From Staphylococcus sp. NRL 16/872 (lineage in GTDB: Bacteria; Bacillota; Bacilli; Staphylococcales; Staphylococcaceae), in NCBI RefSeq assembly GCF_022815905.2, contig NZ_CP119327.1, positions 2,418,001-2,482,000 on the forward strand: a stretch of 64,000 nt of DNA, given 5' to 3'. Below, in pieces: positions 28,416 through 37,966 of this stretch. Numbering within the stretch: position 1 is the stretch's first letter; each line of letters starts with the position of its first letter. The notes under the pieces are model-generated. The model ran no database searches. It had not been told where the DNA came from and saw nothing but the letters and a program-made list of their open reading frames with translations. The position numbers were made by a program, and so were the translations under genes.

Positions 28416-28450
28416 ACATTTATGAACTACTGTTATTGGAGGTGTTACAC

Positions 28451-29194
28451 ATGACAAACTATCCATTATGGGATCAACTCAATACTTTAAAAGAAAGTGA
28501 ATGGGTCGATTTAACACATACCTTCGATCCAGAAATCCCTCGTTTTAGTGAATTTGAAAAGGGAGAAGTGTCCACGCTATTCAACGTCAAAGATCATGGA
28601 TTTTATGTACAACGTTGGAATATCGTGACACAATACGGCACACACATTGATGCGCCAATTCACTTTGTAGAGAATAAACGCTATCTAGAAGAATTAGATT
28701 TAAAAGAATTAGTCTTGCCTCTTATTGTCTTAGACTTTTCAAAAGAAGCAACAGAAAACGCTGACTTCATCGTAACTAGAGACCATTTAGAACAATGGGA
28801 AGCGAATAACGGTAAAATTGAAGAAGGCACATTTGTAGCTTTACGTACGGATTGGTCTAAGCGTTGGCCAGATATTGAAAAATTTGAAAATAAAGATGCT
28901 GAGGGTAACCAACATTTACCAGGTTGGGGTCTAGATGCCTTAAAATTCTTAATCGAAGAACGTGGCGTGAAATCTATCGGCCATGAAACATTCGACACAG
29001 ATGCATCTGTAGATACAGCTAAAAATGGAGATATCGTCGGAGAACGTTATATTCTCGGACAAGATACGTTCCAATTAGAATTATTAACAAATTTAGACCA
29101 ATTGCCTACACGTGGTGCAGTTATTTATGCAATCAGCCCGAAACCTAAAGACGCACCAGGATTCCCAGTGCGCGCATTCGCAATAAAACCTTAA
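28451..29194 (+). CDS. Cyclase/kynurenine-formamidase-like metal hydrolase
   Basis: A 247-residue protein of the cyclase family (kynurenine formamidase fold). The metal motif is QYGTHIDAPIHF, the family pattern H-G-T-H-x-D-x-P-x-H with glutamine-tyrosine in front, and a second conserved stretch is SIGHETFDTDA. I chose ATG 28451 because TTGGAGGTG lies 7 bases before it; the open frame from 28352 runs through hairpins and has no ribosome-binding site. It probably belongs to the met transcription unit, where staphylococci carry a fifth gene; its part in sulfur metabolism is not established. Confidence 0.8.
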   Translation: MTNYPLWDQLNTLKESEWVDLTHTFDPEIPRFSEFEKGEVSTLFNVKDHGFYVQRWNIVTQYGTHIDAPIHFVENKRYLEELDLKELVLPLIVLDFSKEATENADFIVTRDHLEQWEANNGKIEEGTFVALRTDWSKRWPDIEKFENKDAEGNQHLPGWGLDALKFLIEERGVKSIGHETFDTDASVDTAKNGDIVGERYILGQDTFQLELLTNLDQLPTRGAVIYAISPKPKDAPGFPVRAFAIKP

Positions 29195-29272
29195 TTAAAT
29201 TTTTAAAAATGACACTTTTAGGCTTGATAGTGAGCGATCAAAGTCAAAACCTTCCTATCATTATTGAATTTT

Positions 29273-29316
29273 CCTGTCGCATAAGGCATTTCGAGTTGCT
29301 ATGCGACAGGGTTTTC
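29273..29316. terminator. Bidirectional terminator between cyclase and IMPase genes
   Basis: CCTGTCGCATA pairs with TATGCGACAGG, with GTTTTC on the plus side and AAAATTC (TTTT on minus) on the other, between convergent genes. Confidence 0.85.
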
Positions 29317-29327
29317 AATACAATTTT

Positions 29328-30107
29328 CTATTTAATGCCGTACTGTTTGATGATTTTTACAATTTCTGTGTGTATCGCAGGATGTGCAATAATTGCCCCT
29401 TTTACGTGATTTAAATCAATTTCTTTTCCTTCTATATCTGTTACAACTAATCCTAATTCTTTCGCATACAGTAATTGTGCACTCATGTCCCAAAGATTTG
29501 CTCCAACATCTATGCTAGCGCCAAAATCACCTGTAATTGTTCTTAATGCGCCAATACCTCCAGCCCCGATGAAGCGAAAACCATGAGACTTCGATAATAA
29601 CGCCTTTAAAAGATCAGAGGTTGTATGCTTTGGATCGATTGAAATTAAAGCATCTTTAAGGTGTTGATACTTCTTAGCTTGAAGTGGCAAACCATTTACT
29701 GTAACCCCTTCGCCTTTCACTGCTTTATATAGTTTTTGTTGATAAAATTCATAAGTATACGCTAATAATGGCTCACCATTATAAAACAAACTTAAGATCA
29801 AACAATAATCTTTACCTTGTTTCACAAGATTTGTCGTACCATCAATTGGATCTATTGTCCATGCATAACCACTATACATATCGACTTCAATATTACTTTT
29901 TTCTTCCCCCATTAATTGATGGTCTGGATAATATTCATTGATGAGCTTAGTGAAATCAGCTTGAACCTCTTTGTCGATATTAGTCACTAAATCTAATTCG
30001 TTTTTCTTTGTTTCAACCGCCACATATTGAAGCATCATATCTACTTTTTGGGCGATATGTGATATCCATGCTTTAATACGGTAGTCAATATCTTGAATTG
30101 CGTACAT
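29328..30107 (-). CDS. Inositol monophosphatase family protein
   Basis: A 259-residue magnesium-dependent phosphatase of the inositol monophosphatase family. Metal motifs: MGEEKSN (Glu near residue 67), WTIDPIDGTTNLV (IDPIDGT, about residues 84-90) and GANLWDMSA near residue 208. Family members act on inositol phosphate, 3'-phosphoadenosine phosphate or sugar phosphates; the sequence does not decide. It is monocistronic, preceded by 500 bp of gene-free DNA. Confidence 0.9.
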   Translation of the reverse strand: MYAIQDIDYRIKAWISHIAQKVDMMLQYVAVETKKNELDLVTNIDKEVQADFTKLINEYYPDHQLMGEEKSNIEVDMYSGYAWTIDPIDGTTNLVKQGKDYCLILSLFYNGEPLLAYTYEFYQQKLYKAVKGEGVTVNGLPLQAKKYQHLKDALISIDPKHTTSDLLKALLSKSHGFRFIGAGGIGALRTITGDFGASIDVGANLWDMSAQLLYAKELGLVVTDIEGKEIDLNHVKGAIIAHPAIHTEIVKIIKQYGIK

Positions 30108-30606
30108 TCTTTATCACTCACTTTTTATCTTATTCATTTCTTCATACACTATGCTTTTTTATTATTAAATCATATCTTTCCTCTTAAGGCGCAAGTTACT
30201 CTAACTACTTCCATTTATCTCTTCAACTCTATATAGCCTTTTATAATATACATTCTATATGATTTATCTTAACCATATTCTAAAATACTTTGAAATTTTC
30301 CCTACTTATTGAATTGATTGATAGGTTATAAAGGTTCTCCACTTTATAAGAATTCACCATTTTAAATATTACTATCATGATTAATATAATCATTTTTATT
30401 TATAAAATCATAAAATTCAAATACCATTTATTTATTTTTAAATTAAATAAATAATGACAAATTTCTAATAATAAAGTGACAATATTATTAAAGTATTATT
30501 TATATATATATTTTCAATTGAACTATATAAATAAAGTGTTATTCTTTAAGTGTAAATTAACAACTAGCCAATAACGATATCAATTTTAAAAAAAGAAGGG
30601 TTTAAA
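30108..30606. promoter_or_regulatory. Gene-free AT-rich region with the hdcA promoter
   Basis: No coding sequence is visible. A possible hdcA promoter is TTGAAC (30518-30523), 16-bp spacer, TATTCT (30540-30545), followed by about 60 bases of leader ending in AGAAGGG before the ATG. The rest is featureless A/T-rich DNA. Confidence 0.4.
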
Positions 30607-31539
30607 ATGAAACAAGCAGACAAAATTTTAAACAAAGTTGGTATTAATCGAGTTGCTTTGAACAAAGGAAGTAAATATTCCAAAGGTTTTATGGAAGACG
30701 GGAATATTGGTGAAGGTTATGTAGCAGGGTTAAAAGTAGATGCTGGAACACGTAAAAAAACCGATGACAATATATTAGATAATATAGTGTCATATGATCG
30801 TGCAGAAGCCAAAAATGCTTATATGGGACAAATTAACATGATTACAGCTTCTTCATTCACTGGTTTACAAGGCTCTACATTAGGTTACGACATTTTACGT
30901 AATCCAGAAGTTGATGATGCTAAGCCTCTATTCTCAGTTAAGCAATGGGATGGCAGTGAATTACCTATATACGATTCTAAACCTCTTCAAGATGCTTTAG
31001 TTGAATACTTTGGTACGGAACAAGAAAGACGACATCATTTAACACCTGGTGCCATGTCAATTTGTGCTAACAAAGGTGTAGTAGCTTCACGACCTGATGA
31101 AAATCGTGATTTAAAAGAAGATGAAGGATACGGCGTATGGTCAGCAATAGCCATCTCTTTTGCGGAAGACAATACTACCGGATCTGATATGTTCGTTGAA
31201 GATGCAGGAATATGGAAAGAACCTAGTGAAGAAAAATTAATAGAATATCTAAATGAGAAACGTCATGCTATTGCCATTTCTATAGCTGAATGTGGTGAAG
31301 ATAACCACGTAAGATATAAATCATCATGGATTGGTTTTGCATATACTATGATGGAACCAGGTGAAATTGGTAATGCAATTACAGTGGGACCTTATTTCAC
31401 TTTACCTATTACTGCTATTCCGAATGGTGATATAAATAAACCTGAAGAAAGTTTTTATAGTTTACAAGATATGAAGTTAAATGAATGGCTTGAGAAAATG
31501 AACTACGAATCTCTTACTAAAAATGGAATTAAATATTGA
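30607..31539 (+). CDS. hdcA: Pyruvoyl-dependent histidine decarboxylase proenzyme
   Basis: Converts histidine to histamine and carbon dioxide, using a proton. The 310 residues track lactobacillus HdcA closely: DGNIGEGYVAGLKVDAG, ILDNIVSYDRAEAKNAY, GQINMITASSFTG, QWDGSELPIYD, EYFGTEQERRHH, EDAGIWKEPSEE. The proenzyme cuts itself at the serine pair Ser82-Ser83 in TASS, leaving a pyruvoyl group on the alpha chain. It pairs with the antiporter gene 17 bases downstream. Role: acid resistance and proton-motive force. No hdcB or hisS lies nearby, unlike in lactic acid bacteria. Confidence 0.95.
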   Translation: MKQADKILNKVGINRVALNKGSKYSKGFMEDGNIGEGYVAGLKVDAGTRKKTDDNILDNIVSYDRAEAKNAYMGQINMITASSFTGLQGSTLGYDILRNPEVDDAKPLFSVKQWDGSELPIYDSKPLQDALVEYFGTEQERRHHLTPGAMSICANKGVVASRPDENRDLKEDEGYGVWSAIAISFAEDNTTGSDMFVEDAGIWKEPSEEKLIEYLNEKRHAIAISIAECGEDNHVRYKSSWIGFAYTMMEPGEIGNAITVGPYFTLPITAIPNGDINKPEESFYSLQDMKLNEWLEKMNYESLTKNGIKY

Positions 31540-31555
31540 TTCGGAGTGATAGCTC

Positions 31556-33037
31556 ATGTCACAAGATAATAAAAAAATAAAAACTAATAAAAAAAAAGAT
31601 ACTAATTCTAAAAAATTAGGGGTTATGGCATTAACTGCAGTCGTATTATCCGCTATGGTGGGTGGAGGTATATATGACCTCCCCCAAAATATGGCTGTTA
31701 ATGCTGGAGCTATTGGTCAAATTTTTTCATGGGTAATTACAGGCATCATTATGTGGTTCATTGTAAAAAGCTTCATGATTTTAACCGATATATACCCTGA
31801 GTATAAGACTGGACTTTATCAATATGTAGAAAAAGGATTTGGTGGTTATGCAGGATTCTTTACAAGCTGGGGTTATTGGATTTGTGAATGTTTTGCAAAT
31901 GTAACCTATTCAGTTTTGCTAATGGCAACACTAGATTTCTTTTTCCCTGGCAAGTTTACCGGAGGAAATAATATTTGGTCCATTATTGGTGGTAGTATCA
32001 TTTTGTGGTTAATGAGCTTATTAATTTTGAATGGTGTAAAAGCCGCATCTTCTGTAGAGATAGCAGGAACAATCGGTATGTTAATTACAACTGCAATATT
32101 TCTAGTAGTAATGGCAATTTCGTTTAATTGGGGTAACTTTACTACAAATATGTTTGCCAATCACGCCATACCCCATCTTAATGATAAAGATTTAGGCTCA
32201 TTACAACATCAAATATCTGCAACAATGATGACTACATTATGGGTATTTGGTGGTGTTGAAGGTGCTGTTGTTTTGTCAGAAAAAGCTAAATCTCAAGAAG
32301 ACGTCAAAACAGCAACTCATTTAGGTTTCATTATTTGTTTGATTTTATATGCTTTAGCTTCCCTATTACCTTTAGGTCTAAAAAGTTATGGTGAAATAGC
32401 AGCTATGAAAAGTCCTTCATCTGGAGTTCTACTTAGTTTAATTATTGGACCAACTGGTAGAGTCATCATTGCTATAGGCGTTATTGTAGCTATTTTAGCA
32501 TCTTGGCTAACTTGGACTTTAATGTTATCAGAAATGCCTTATGCGGCAGCTAAAGCTAAACATTTTCCAAAACAATTTGCTAGAACTAATAAAAATGATA
32601 TTCCTTATGTTTCTTTAATTACATCATCCATAATAATGGAATTGATAATTATTTTAACTCATTTTTCTACACAAGCATTTAATACAATGTTGACGATAGT
32701 AGGCACTATGACGGTTCCTCCCTATTTACTATCAATATTGTTTTTAGTAAAAAGTGCTTATAAAGAAGATAACTGGCCAGGTCATCATCACTATAAACGT
32801 AAAAATTCACTTATTATTAGTATCATAGCGTTAATTGGAATTTTGTATATGGGTATTTCTGCTGGTATTAAATATACAGTGATTTCTTTCATTATATATG
32901 CAATAGGTATTCCATTTTATATTTACGCAAGACATCAGTTCGATCCTAATGAAAAGACATTTACTAAAGTTGAAGCAGGATTTGCAATTGGTATTGTATT
33001 GATAGCAATAGTAGGTGTCTTTATAGTTATATTGTAA
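31556..33037 (+). CDS. hdcP: Histidine/histamine antiporter
   Basis: A 493-residue APC-superfamily antiporter with about 12 membrane spans. It starts with a lysine-rich cytoplasmic tail, then LGVMALTAVVLSAMVGGGIYDLPQNMA, the glycine-rich first span of basic amino acid/polyamine antiporters such as arginine/ornithine ArcD-type exchangers. Its place right after hdcA makes it the electrogenic exchanger that brings histidine in and histamine out. A strong terminator follows, closing a two-gene operon. Confidence 0.9.
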   Translation: MSQDNKKIKTNKKKDTNSKKLGVMALTAVVLSAMVGGGIYDLPQNMAVNAGAIGQIFSWVITGIIMWFIVKSFMILTDIYPEYKTGLYQYVEKGFGGYAGFFTSWGYWICECFANVTYSVLLMATLDFFFPGKFTGGNNIWSIIGGSIILWLMSLLILNGVKAASSVEIAGTIGMLITTAIFLVVMAISFNWGNFTTNMFANHAIPHLNDKDLGSLQHQISATMMTTLWVFGGVEGAVVLSEKAKSQEDVKTATHLGFIICLILYALASLLPLGLKSYGEIAAMKSPSSGVLLSLIIGPTGRVIIAIGVIVAILASWLTWTLMLSEMPYAAAKAKHFPKQFARTNKNDIPYVSLITSSIIMELIIILTHFSTQAFNTMLTIVGTMTVPPYLLSILFLVKSAYKEDNWPGHHHYKRKNSLIISIIALIGILYMGISAGIKYTVISFIIYAIGIPFYIYARHQFDPNEKTFTKVEAGFAIGIVLIAIVGVFIVIL

Positions 33038-33072
33038 TTAAGAAACAATTTTCTTAACTGCACTTTACATGG

Positions 33073-33117
33073 CTCCCTATAAGTTAGATTTTTTAAACTA
33101 ACTTATAGGGAGTTTTT
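33073..33117 (+). terminator. Terminator of hdcA-hdcP
   Basis: CTCCCTATAAGTTAG pairs perfectly with CTAACTTATAGGGAG (15 bp) and is followed by TTTTT. Confidence 0.92.
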
Positions 33118-33246
33118 CTATGTATCGACGAGTTTATAGTTTCAAAACTATTTATTTTATACTTATATCTCCATATTGAATAAGTGTTTTTATTAACGGG
33201 TAAACTTTCAATAGTCCATTCTTTATAAATATGGAGGGAAACTTAA

Positions 33247-33720
33247 ATGACTAACAAAACAATTTATGACGTTATTGAAACTGGTGTGAATTATATATTA
33301 TCTGTGTATGACAGTTGGGATGTTGCAAAAGTATTAGAAAAAGAGAATGAGGCTTTTCCAAATACGTTACACTGGCAATATGGTCATGTATTAACTATTT
33401 TTGAAGAAGCCCTAGCATTAGGTAAGCAAAATATAGTAGATGTTGAAAAATATCACAAATTATTCGGTTATGGTTCTAGTCCTAGCGATTGGGAAGGTCA
33501 AGACGTGCCTTCAATTGAAGACATTAAAAAAGATTTAAAAACACTTCCTGAACGCGCTCAACAATTAACAGATGAAGAGTTACAACAAGAATTAGACCAA
33601 CCTGTAGCTGGTTTTAAAACACTTGATGAATTATTAGTATTAAATGCCATTCATGTGCCACTACACGCAGGCAAAATTGAAGAAATGACACGCGTCCTTA
33701 AAGAACAAAGTCATCATTAA
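33247..33720 (+). CDS. DinB-family protein
   Basis: A 157-residue four-helix-bundle protein of the DinB/YfiT-like superfamily. The three metal-ligand histidines expected in this fold are visible as H44 in LHWQYGH (with H48), and HVPLHAGKIEEM near residue 138. Such proteins are bacillithiol or mycothiol-type transferases or of unknown role. GGAGGG precedes the ATG. It is followed 33 bases later by the VOC gene, likely co-transcribed. Confidence 0.85.
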   Translation: MTNKTIYDVIETGVNYILSVYDSWDVAKVLEKENEAFPNTLHWQYGHVLTIFEEALALGKQNIVDVEKYHKLFGYGSSPSDWEGQDVPSIEDIKKDLKTLPERAQQLTDEELQQELDQPVAGFKTLDELLVLNAIHVPLHAGKIEEMTRVLKEQSHH

Positions 33721-33753
33721 TTTTATAAATTATGAAAGCTAAAGGTGGTAAAT

Positions 33754-34140
33754 ATGGAAATTATTGCTAATAGTATTTTTGTGGAGAATCAAGAAGAAGC
33801 ATTACAATTTTATACTGACGTCTTAGGATTTGAGAAGAAAATAGACGAACCTGTAGGCGAAGGCTTTAGATGGCTTACATTAGTGTCTCCTAATCAACCA
33901 GAAGGTACCCAGTTGGTATTAGAACCCAATGGTAATCCGATTGCTAGTGATTATCAACAACGTTTATTTGAAGCCAACATACCTATTACAATGTTTGGTG
34001 TGACAGACGTCCAACAAGAATACCAACGTCTAAGTCAAAAAGACGTTAAATTCACCGTTGAATCGACTACAATGGGTAACGCTAAAATGGCCATTTTTGA
34101 TGATACATGTGGCAATTTAATCCAAATGATAGAACAATAA
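33754..34140 (+). CDS. VOC-superfamily (glyoxalase-like) protein
   Basis: A 128-residue vicinal-oxygen-chelate domain protein: two beta-alpha-beta-beta-beta modules, with SIFVENQEEALQFYTDVLGFE at the start and FDDTCGNLIQMIEQ at the end, the metal-site glutamate being in NLIQ-region context. The ATG at 33754 is preferred because AAAGGTGG lies 5-6 bases before it; the in-frame GTG at 33745 overlaps that site. The substrate is unknown. Probably an operon with the DinB gene. Confidence 0.85.
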   Translation: MEIIANSIFVENQEEALQFYTDVLGFEKKIDEPVGEGFRWLTLVSPNQPEGTQLVLEPNGNPIASDYQQRLFEANIPITMFGVTDVQQEYQRLSQKDVKFTVESTTMGNAKMAIFDDTCGNLIQMIEQ

Positions 34141-34146
34141 AAAATT

Positions 34147-34191
34147 AGCCCTTCCAGGATGAAGCTAGTATTCATCTTAGGAGGGCTCTTT
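34147..34191. terminator. Terminator between VOC gene and uidA
   Basis: AGCCCT-TCC...GGATGAA pairs with TTCATC...GGAGGGCT with small internal loops, then CTTT. It lies between convergent genes. Confidence 0.7.
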
Positions 34192-34223
34192 AAATGAAAA
34201 AACACGACATTCTTACCTTATTT

Positions 34224-36029
34224 CTATGATTTATAATTGAAATCAGGGATATTGTGCCAACGTTCCTTAAAATAATGTGCTATGGCTTTAGGTTTACGAT
34301 CACGTGTGAAGATACCTTTTTTATTACCTTGAACACGAATAATGCCATTTGATGTTTCAAAATCTGCGAAATTCCACGTCTGTTCACCGATAAATTGTGG
34401 GTATTTATCGACAATTTCATGATTCGCTTTATAATAATTCAATTGATACTCTTCCGTAAACATTTGATCATCAATCGCATGCATACCTGCGACGGTATCA
34501 GCACCATATTCCGTAAACATAATTGGCTTATTGGGTTGACGTTCAGACCACTGTGCTAATTCTTTATCCAGTGCTTTTTTTGCTGCCTCTAAATTTGCAG
34601 ATTGTGTGTACCAACCGTAATAGCGATTTAAGCATAATACGTCAACTAAATCTTGTACTTCACATACATCAGGTTGAGCCATTAAAATTGTGACAATGGT
34701 AACTGGGCGTTTCTGTGGATCTTTGTTTTTAGCTAAATCTACTAATGGTTTAAAATATGCTTTTGCACCTTTTTCATTAGAAGCAGGTTCATTAGCGATT
34801 GACCACATTACTACACAAGCGTAGTTTTTATCCCTTTCAATCAAGCCTTCTATGACTTCTTTATGTGCTTGATGTGTATCAATTTCTTTCCAAGTATCAT
34901 GTTCTAATTGGCCACCTAAAGCGACCATAAAGTTAAGGTGTACACCGACTGCGGTTGTTTCGTCAATCACAACGATACCTTGTTCATCTGCGAGACGCAT
35001 CATCTCTTCAGAATATGGATAATGAGACGTTCTGAAAGAATTTGCGCCAATCCATTTCATCAAATTGATATCCATCACATTGGCAGTCTCATTTAAACCA
35101 CGCCCATTATAAAATGTATCTTCATGCTTACCGAATCCTTTAAAATAAAACGGTTTATTATTGATAAGAAACTGTCCCTCTTTCACTTCTACAGAACGGA
35201 TACCAAATCGTTCTGTATACACATCAATCATCTCGTCATTGTTCAATAATTCAACTTTCATCTGATAAAGATACGCATTAAGTGGTTGCCATAAATGAGG
35301 ATTATCAATTGACATTGTCCCTTCAGCTTCATCGCTGTTAGTAACAACTTGTCCCTCTTCATCTATAATTGTTACTCTAACTTGATTAATATCTGATCTA
35401 TCCTCATGTACATCCACTTTATAATTGACTACACTTTCTCCACTCTGCTTCACTTCTGGATTAATAATAATATCTTGAATATAACTATGTGGTGTTGTGT
35501 ATATTTTCACTGGACGGTGAATGCCAGCATAATTAAAGAAATCAAAGTTTGGCTCATTGATTGGTGTAACAGTTCCGTTTTCATCAACTTCTTCACTATA
35601 ATTACCTACTGGCAATGTACTATGTGTCAGTACATTGTTAACCTTAACCGTTAATCGATGACTGCCAATTGTAGCGATCTCCGTGATATTAACTTCGAAT
35701 GGAAGAAAACCACCTAAATGTGTCATGATTTCCTGACCATCTAAGTAAACCGTAGCATGATGAGTAACTGAACCGAATCTTAATACAATTCTTTCACCAT
35801 TAAGATGTTTGGGAATCATAATATCTCGTTCATAGTAGACGTCACCAACATGTTGTCGAATACTTTGAATGACACCTTGATCATTATAAGAACCAGGTAC
35901 AGCCATAACATCATCTGTATCTAACGCTTTACTTACATCTACGTCTTCTTTATACCCTACTAATTTAAATTTCCATATTCCGGACAAATCTAATAGTTGT
36001 CTTGTTTCTGTATTAATTGGATATAACAA
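34224..36029 (-). CDS. uidA: Beta-glucuronidase (GH2)
   Basis: Cleaves beta-D-glucuronides to glucuronate plus aglycone. The 601 residues align end to end with E. coli UidA and, better, with the Staphylococcus enzyme used as the GUSPlus reporter. Features: [10 protein letters not shown] start, [44 protein letters not shown], the acid/base glutamate in WSIANEP and the nucleophile in FTEYGAD, and WNFADFET with [14 protein letters not shown] near the end. No signal peptide: it acts on imported substrate. Last gene of a seven-gene operon. Confidence 0.97.
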   Translation of the reverse strand: MLYPINTETRQLLDLSGIWKFKLVGYKEDVDVSKALDTDDVMAVPGSYNDQGVIQSIRQHVGDVYYERDIMIPKHLNGERIVLRFGSVTHHATVYLDGQEIMTHLGGFLPFEVNITEIATIGSHRLTVKVNNVLTHSTLPVGNYSEEVDENGTVTPINEPNFDFFNYAGIHRPVKIYTTPHSYIQDIIINPEVKQSGESVVNYKVDVHEDRSDINQVRVTIIDEEGQVVTNSDEAEGTMSIDNPHLWQPLNAYLYQMKVELLNNDEMIDVYTERFGIRSVEVKEGQFLINNKPFYFKGFGKHEDTFYNGRGLNETANVMDINLMKWIGANSFRTSHYPYSEEMMRLADEQGIVVIDETTAVGVHLNFMVALGGQLEHDTWKEIDTHQAHKEVIEGLIERDKNYACVVMWSIANEPASNEKGAKAYFKPLVDLAKNKDPQKRPVTIVTILMAQPDVCEVQDLVDVLCLNRYYGWYTQSANLEAAKKALDKELAQWSERQPNKPIMFTEYGADTVAGMHAIDDQMFTEEYQLNYYKANHEIVDKYPQFIGEQTWNFADFETSNGIIRVQGNKKGIFTRDRKPKAIAHYFKERWHNIPDFNYKS

Positions 36030-36046
36030 CTTTATCCCTCCTATAT

Positions 36047-36889
36047 TTACACGCCTGAATAAGCGTTAAAGCCACCATCAACTGGTAATACGACGCCATT
36101 TACAAAACTTGAAGCCTCTTTGCTAACTAGGAATAGTAGTGCACCTACTAATTCTTCAGGTTTACCAAAACGTTCCATTGGTGTAGCATTAATAATTTTT
36201 TTAGAGCGGTCAGTATAACTACCATCTTCATTTAACAACAGCGCTTCATTTTGCTTAGTTAATAAAAATCCTGGCGCTATCGCATTCACTCTAATATTAG
36301 TTTTAGAGAAATAAACACTTAACCATTGTGTGAAATTACTAATTGCTGCTTTTGCACCACTATAGGCAGGTATTTTTGTGAGTGGTGTAAATGCATTCAT
36401 TGATGAGATATTGATAATCGTTGCTTCTTCTTTATCTAACATGTCTGTTGCGAAGACTTGAGAAGGAATAAATGTGCCTAGAAAATTGAGGTCCATGACA
36501 AAACCAACACTCTTTTCGTCTAAGTTGAAAAATGTTTGTTTATCTTGATCTAAACCACCCTCAAAGTGCTCGTCATCTGTTGTACCTTTAGGGGCATTTC
36601 CACCCGCACCATTAATTAAAATATCAACACTGCCAAAAGTATTATTTACTTCTTGTTTGATTCTTTTCATATCTTCTTTATTAGTGACATCACCTAGAAA
36701 TACACGAGATTCGCCACCTAATTCTTTTATTGTCTCAACTAAACCACTCGCGTCATCTCTAAGACCCACCATCGCAACTTTAGCCCCACTTTGTGCTAAA
36801 GCAATAGACATTGCACTACCAATGACGCCTGTTCCACCTGTAATGACAACGACTTTATTCGTTAAATCAATATCGAATGGTAATTTCAT
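36047..36889 (-). CDS. SDR-family D-mannonate oxidoreductase (fructuronate reductase)
   Basis: A 280-residue short-chain dehydrogenase: Rossmann motif [15 protein letters not shown] near residue 14, INGAGGNAP, the catalytic serine in NISSMNAF and Y-x-x-x-K in [10 protein letters not shown], and a C-terminal [14 protein letters not shown]. Its position between uxuA and uidA, and the absence of another UxuB, assign it to fructuronate to mannonate reduction. E. coli UxuB belongs to a different (long-chain mannitol) family, so this is the Gram-positive analogue. 18-base gaps on both sides. Confidence 0.85.
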   Translation of the reverse strand: MKLPFDIDLTNKVVVITGGTGVIGSAMSIALAQSGAKVAMVGLRDDASGLVETIKELGGESRVFLGDVTNKEDMKRIKQEVNNTFGSVDILINGAGGNAPKGTTDDEHFEGGLDQDKQTFFNLDEKSVGFVMDLNFLGTFIPSQVFATDMLDKEEATIINISSMNAFTPLTKIPAYSGAKAAISNFTQWLSVYFSKTNIRVNAIAPGFLLTKQNEALLLNEDGSYTDRSKKIINATPMERFGKPEELVGALLFLVSKEASSFVNGVVLPVDGGFNAYSGV

Positions 36890-36907
36890 AAATTCATTAC
36901 TCCTTTT

Positions 36908-37954
36908 TTATTTATTATTTTTACTAACCGCTTCATATAAACCATTTAAATATGTTGCACCTAATGCACGATCGTACAATCCATATCCTGGTTTACCAGT
37001 TTCGCCCCAAATCATACGTCCATGGTCAGGTCTGATAGGACCATGATAGTCGAAGCTGTGCAATGCTTTAATTACTTCGTACATGTCGATAGAGCCTTTT
37101 TCAGATAAATGTGCAGATTCTTGGAAAGATTTATTACCAATTAATTTAACATTACGAGCATGTACAAAGTTTACGCGACCTTTCTCACCAAAGTGGCGTA
37201 GCATATCGACAAAGTCATTTCTACGATCTGCACCCAGTGACCCAGAACACATTGTTAAACCATTGTATTTAGAATCATATAAGTTAATAAAGCGCTCTAA
37301 ATTTTCTTTATTTGTGATAATTCGTGGTAGCCCAAAGATATTCCATGGTGGATCGTCCGGATGTATTGCCATCAGAACATCTTCCTCTTCAGCGACTGGT
37401 ATTACTTTTTGTATAAAGTAATTTAAGTTCTCCCATAATGTTTCTTCATCTACTTCTTTATAGTCTTCAAATAATTGAGTTAAATCTTCTTTCGTATAGC
37501 TTGAATCCCATCCTGGTAATGATAATTCACCACTTAATGGGTTCATTTTTTCAACATCTTTTTCATCATAGATTAAACAAGTAGAACCATCATCTAATCG
37601 ATAGTCTAGTTGTGAACGGGTCCAATCGAATACTGGCATAAAGTTATAGCACACAATTTTAATGCCTGCTTGTCCTAAATTACGTAGTGTTTCACAATAG
37701 TTTTCAATATATTTATCACGTGTTGGTTTGCCTAATTTAATATCTTCATGTACAGGTACGCTTTCAATCACTGAGAGTTCCATACCTGCATCCTCAATTT
37801 CTTGTTTTAATGCTTTAATTTTATCTAATGGCCAAACTTCACCAACCGGCACGTCATAAATTGCACTTACAATACCTTTCATCCCAGGTATTTGTTTAAT
37901 GTATTCCAAACTAATTGGATCATCTTTGCCGTACCATCTAAATGTCATTTTCAT
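36908..37954 (-). CDS. uxuA: D-mannonate dehydratase
   Basis: Dehydrates D-mannonate to 2-keto-3-deoxygluconate. The 348 residues have the xylose-isomerase-like barrel: [31 protein letters not shown] at the start, [36 protein letters not shown] and [12 protein letters not shown], the conserved UxuA segments holding the metal ligands. It lies 12 bases after uxaC. Confidence 0.97.
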   Translation of the reverse strand: MKMTFRWYGKDDPISLEYIKQIPGMKGIVSAIYDVPVGEVWPLDKIKALKQEIEDAGMELSVIESVPVHEDIKLGKPTRDKYIENYCETLRNLGQAGIKIVCYNFMPVFDWTRSQLDYRLDDGSTCLIYDEKDVEKMNPLSGELSLPGWDSSYTKEDLTQLFEDYKEVDEETLWENLNYFIQKVIPVAEEEDVLMAIHPDDPPWNIFGLPRIITNKENLERFINLYDSKYNGLTMCSGSLGADRRNDFVDMLRHFGEKGRVNFVHARNVKLIGNKSFQESAHLSEKGSIDMYEVIKALHSFDYHGPIRPDHGRMIWGETGKPGYGLYDRALGATYLNGLYEAVSKNNK

Positions 37955-37966
37955 TATTTTGTCCCC

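Noticed and set aside
29209..29409. 66-codon plus-strand frame after the cyclase gene
   Set aside because: It spans the bidirectional terminator and the end of the IMPase gene on the other strand.
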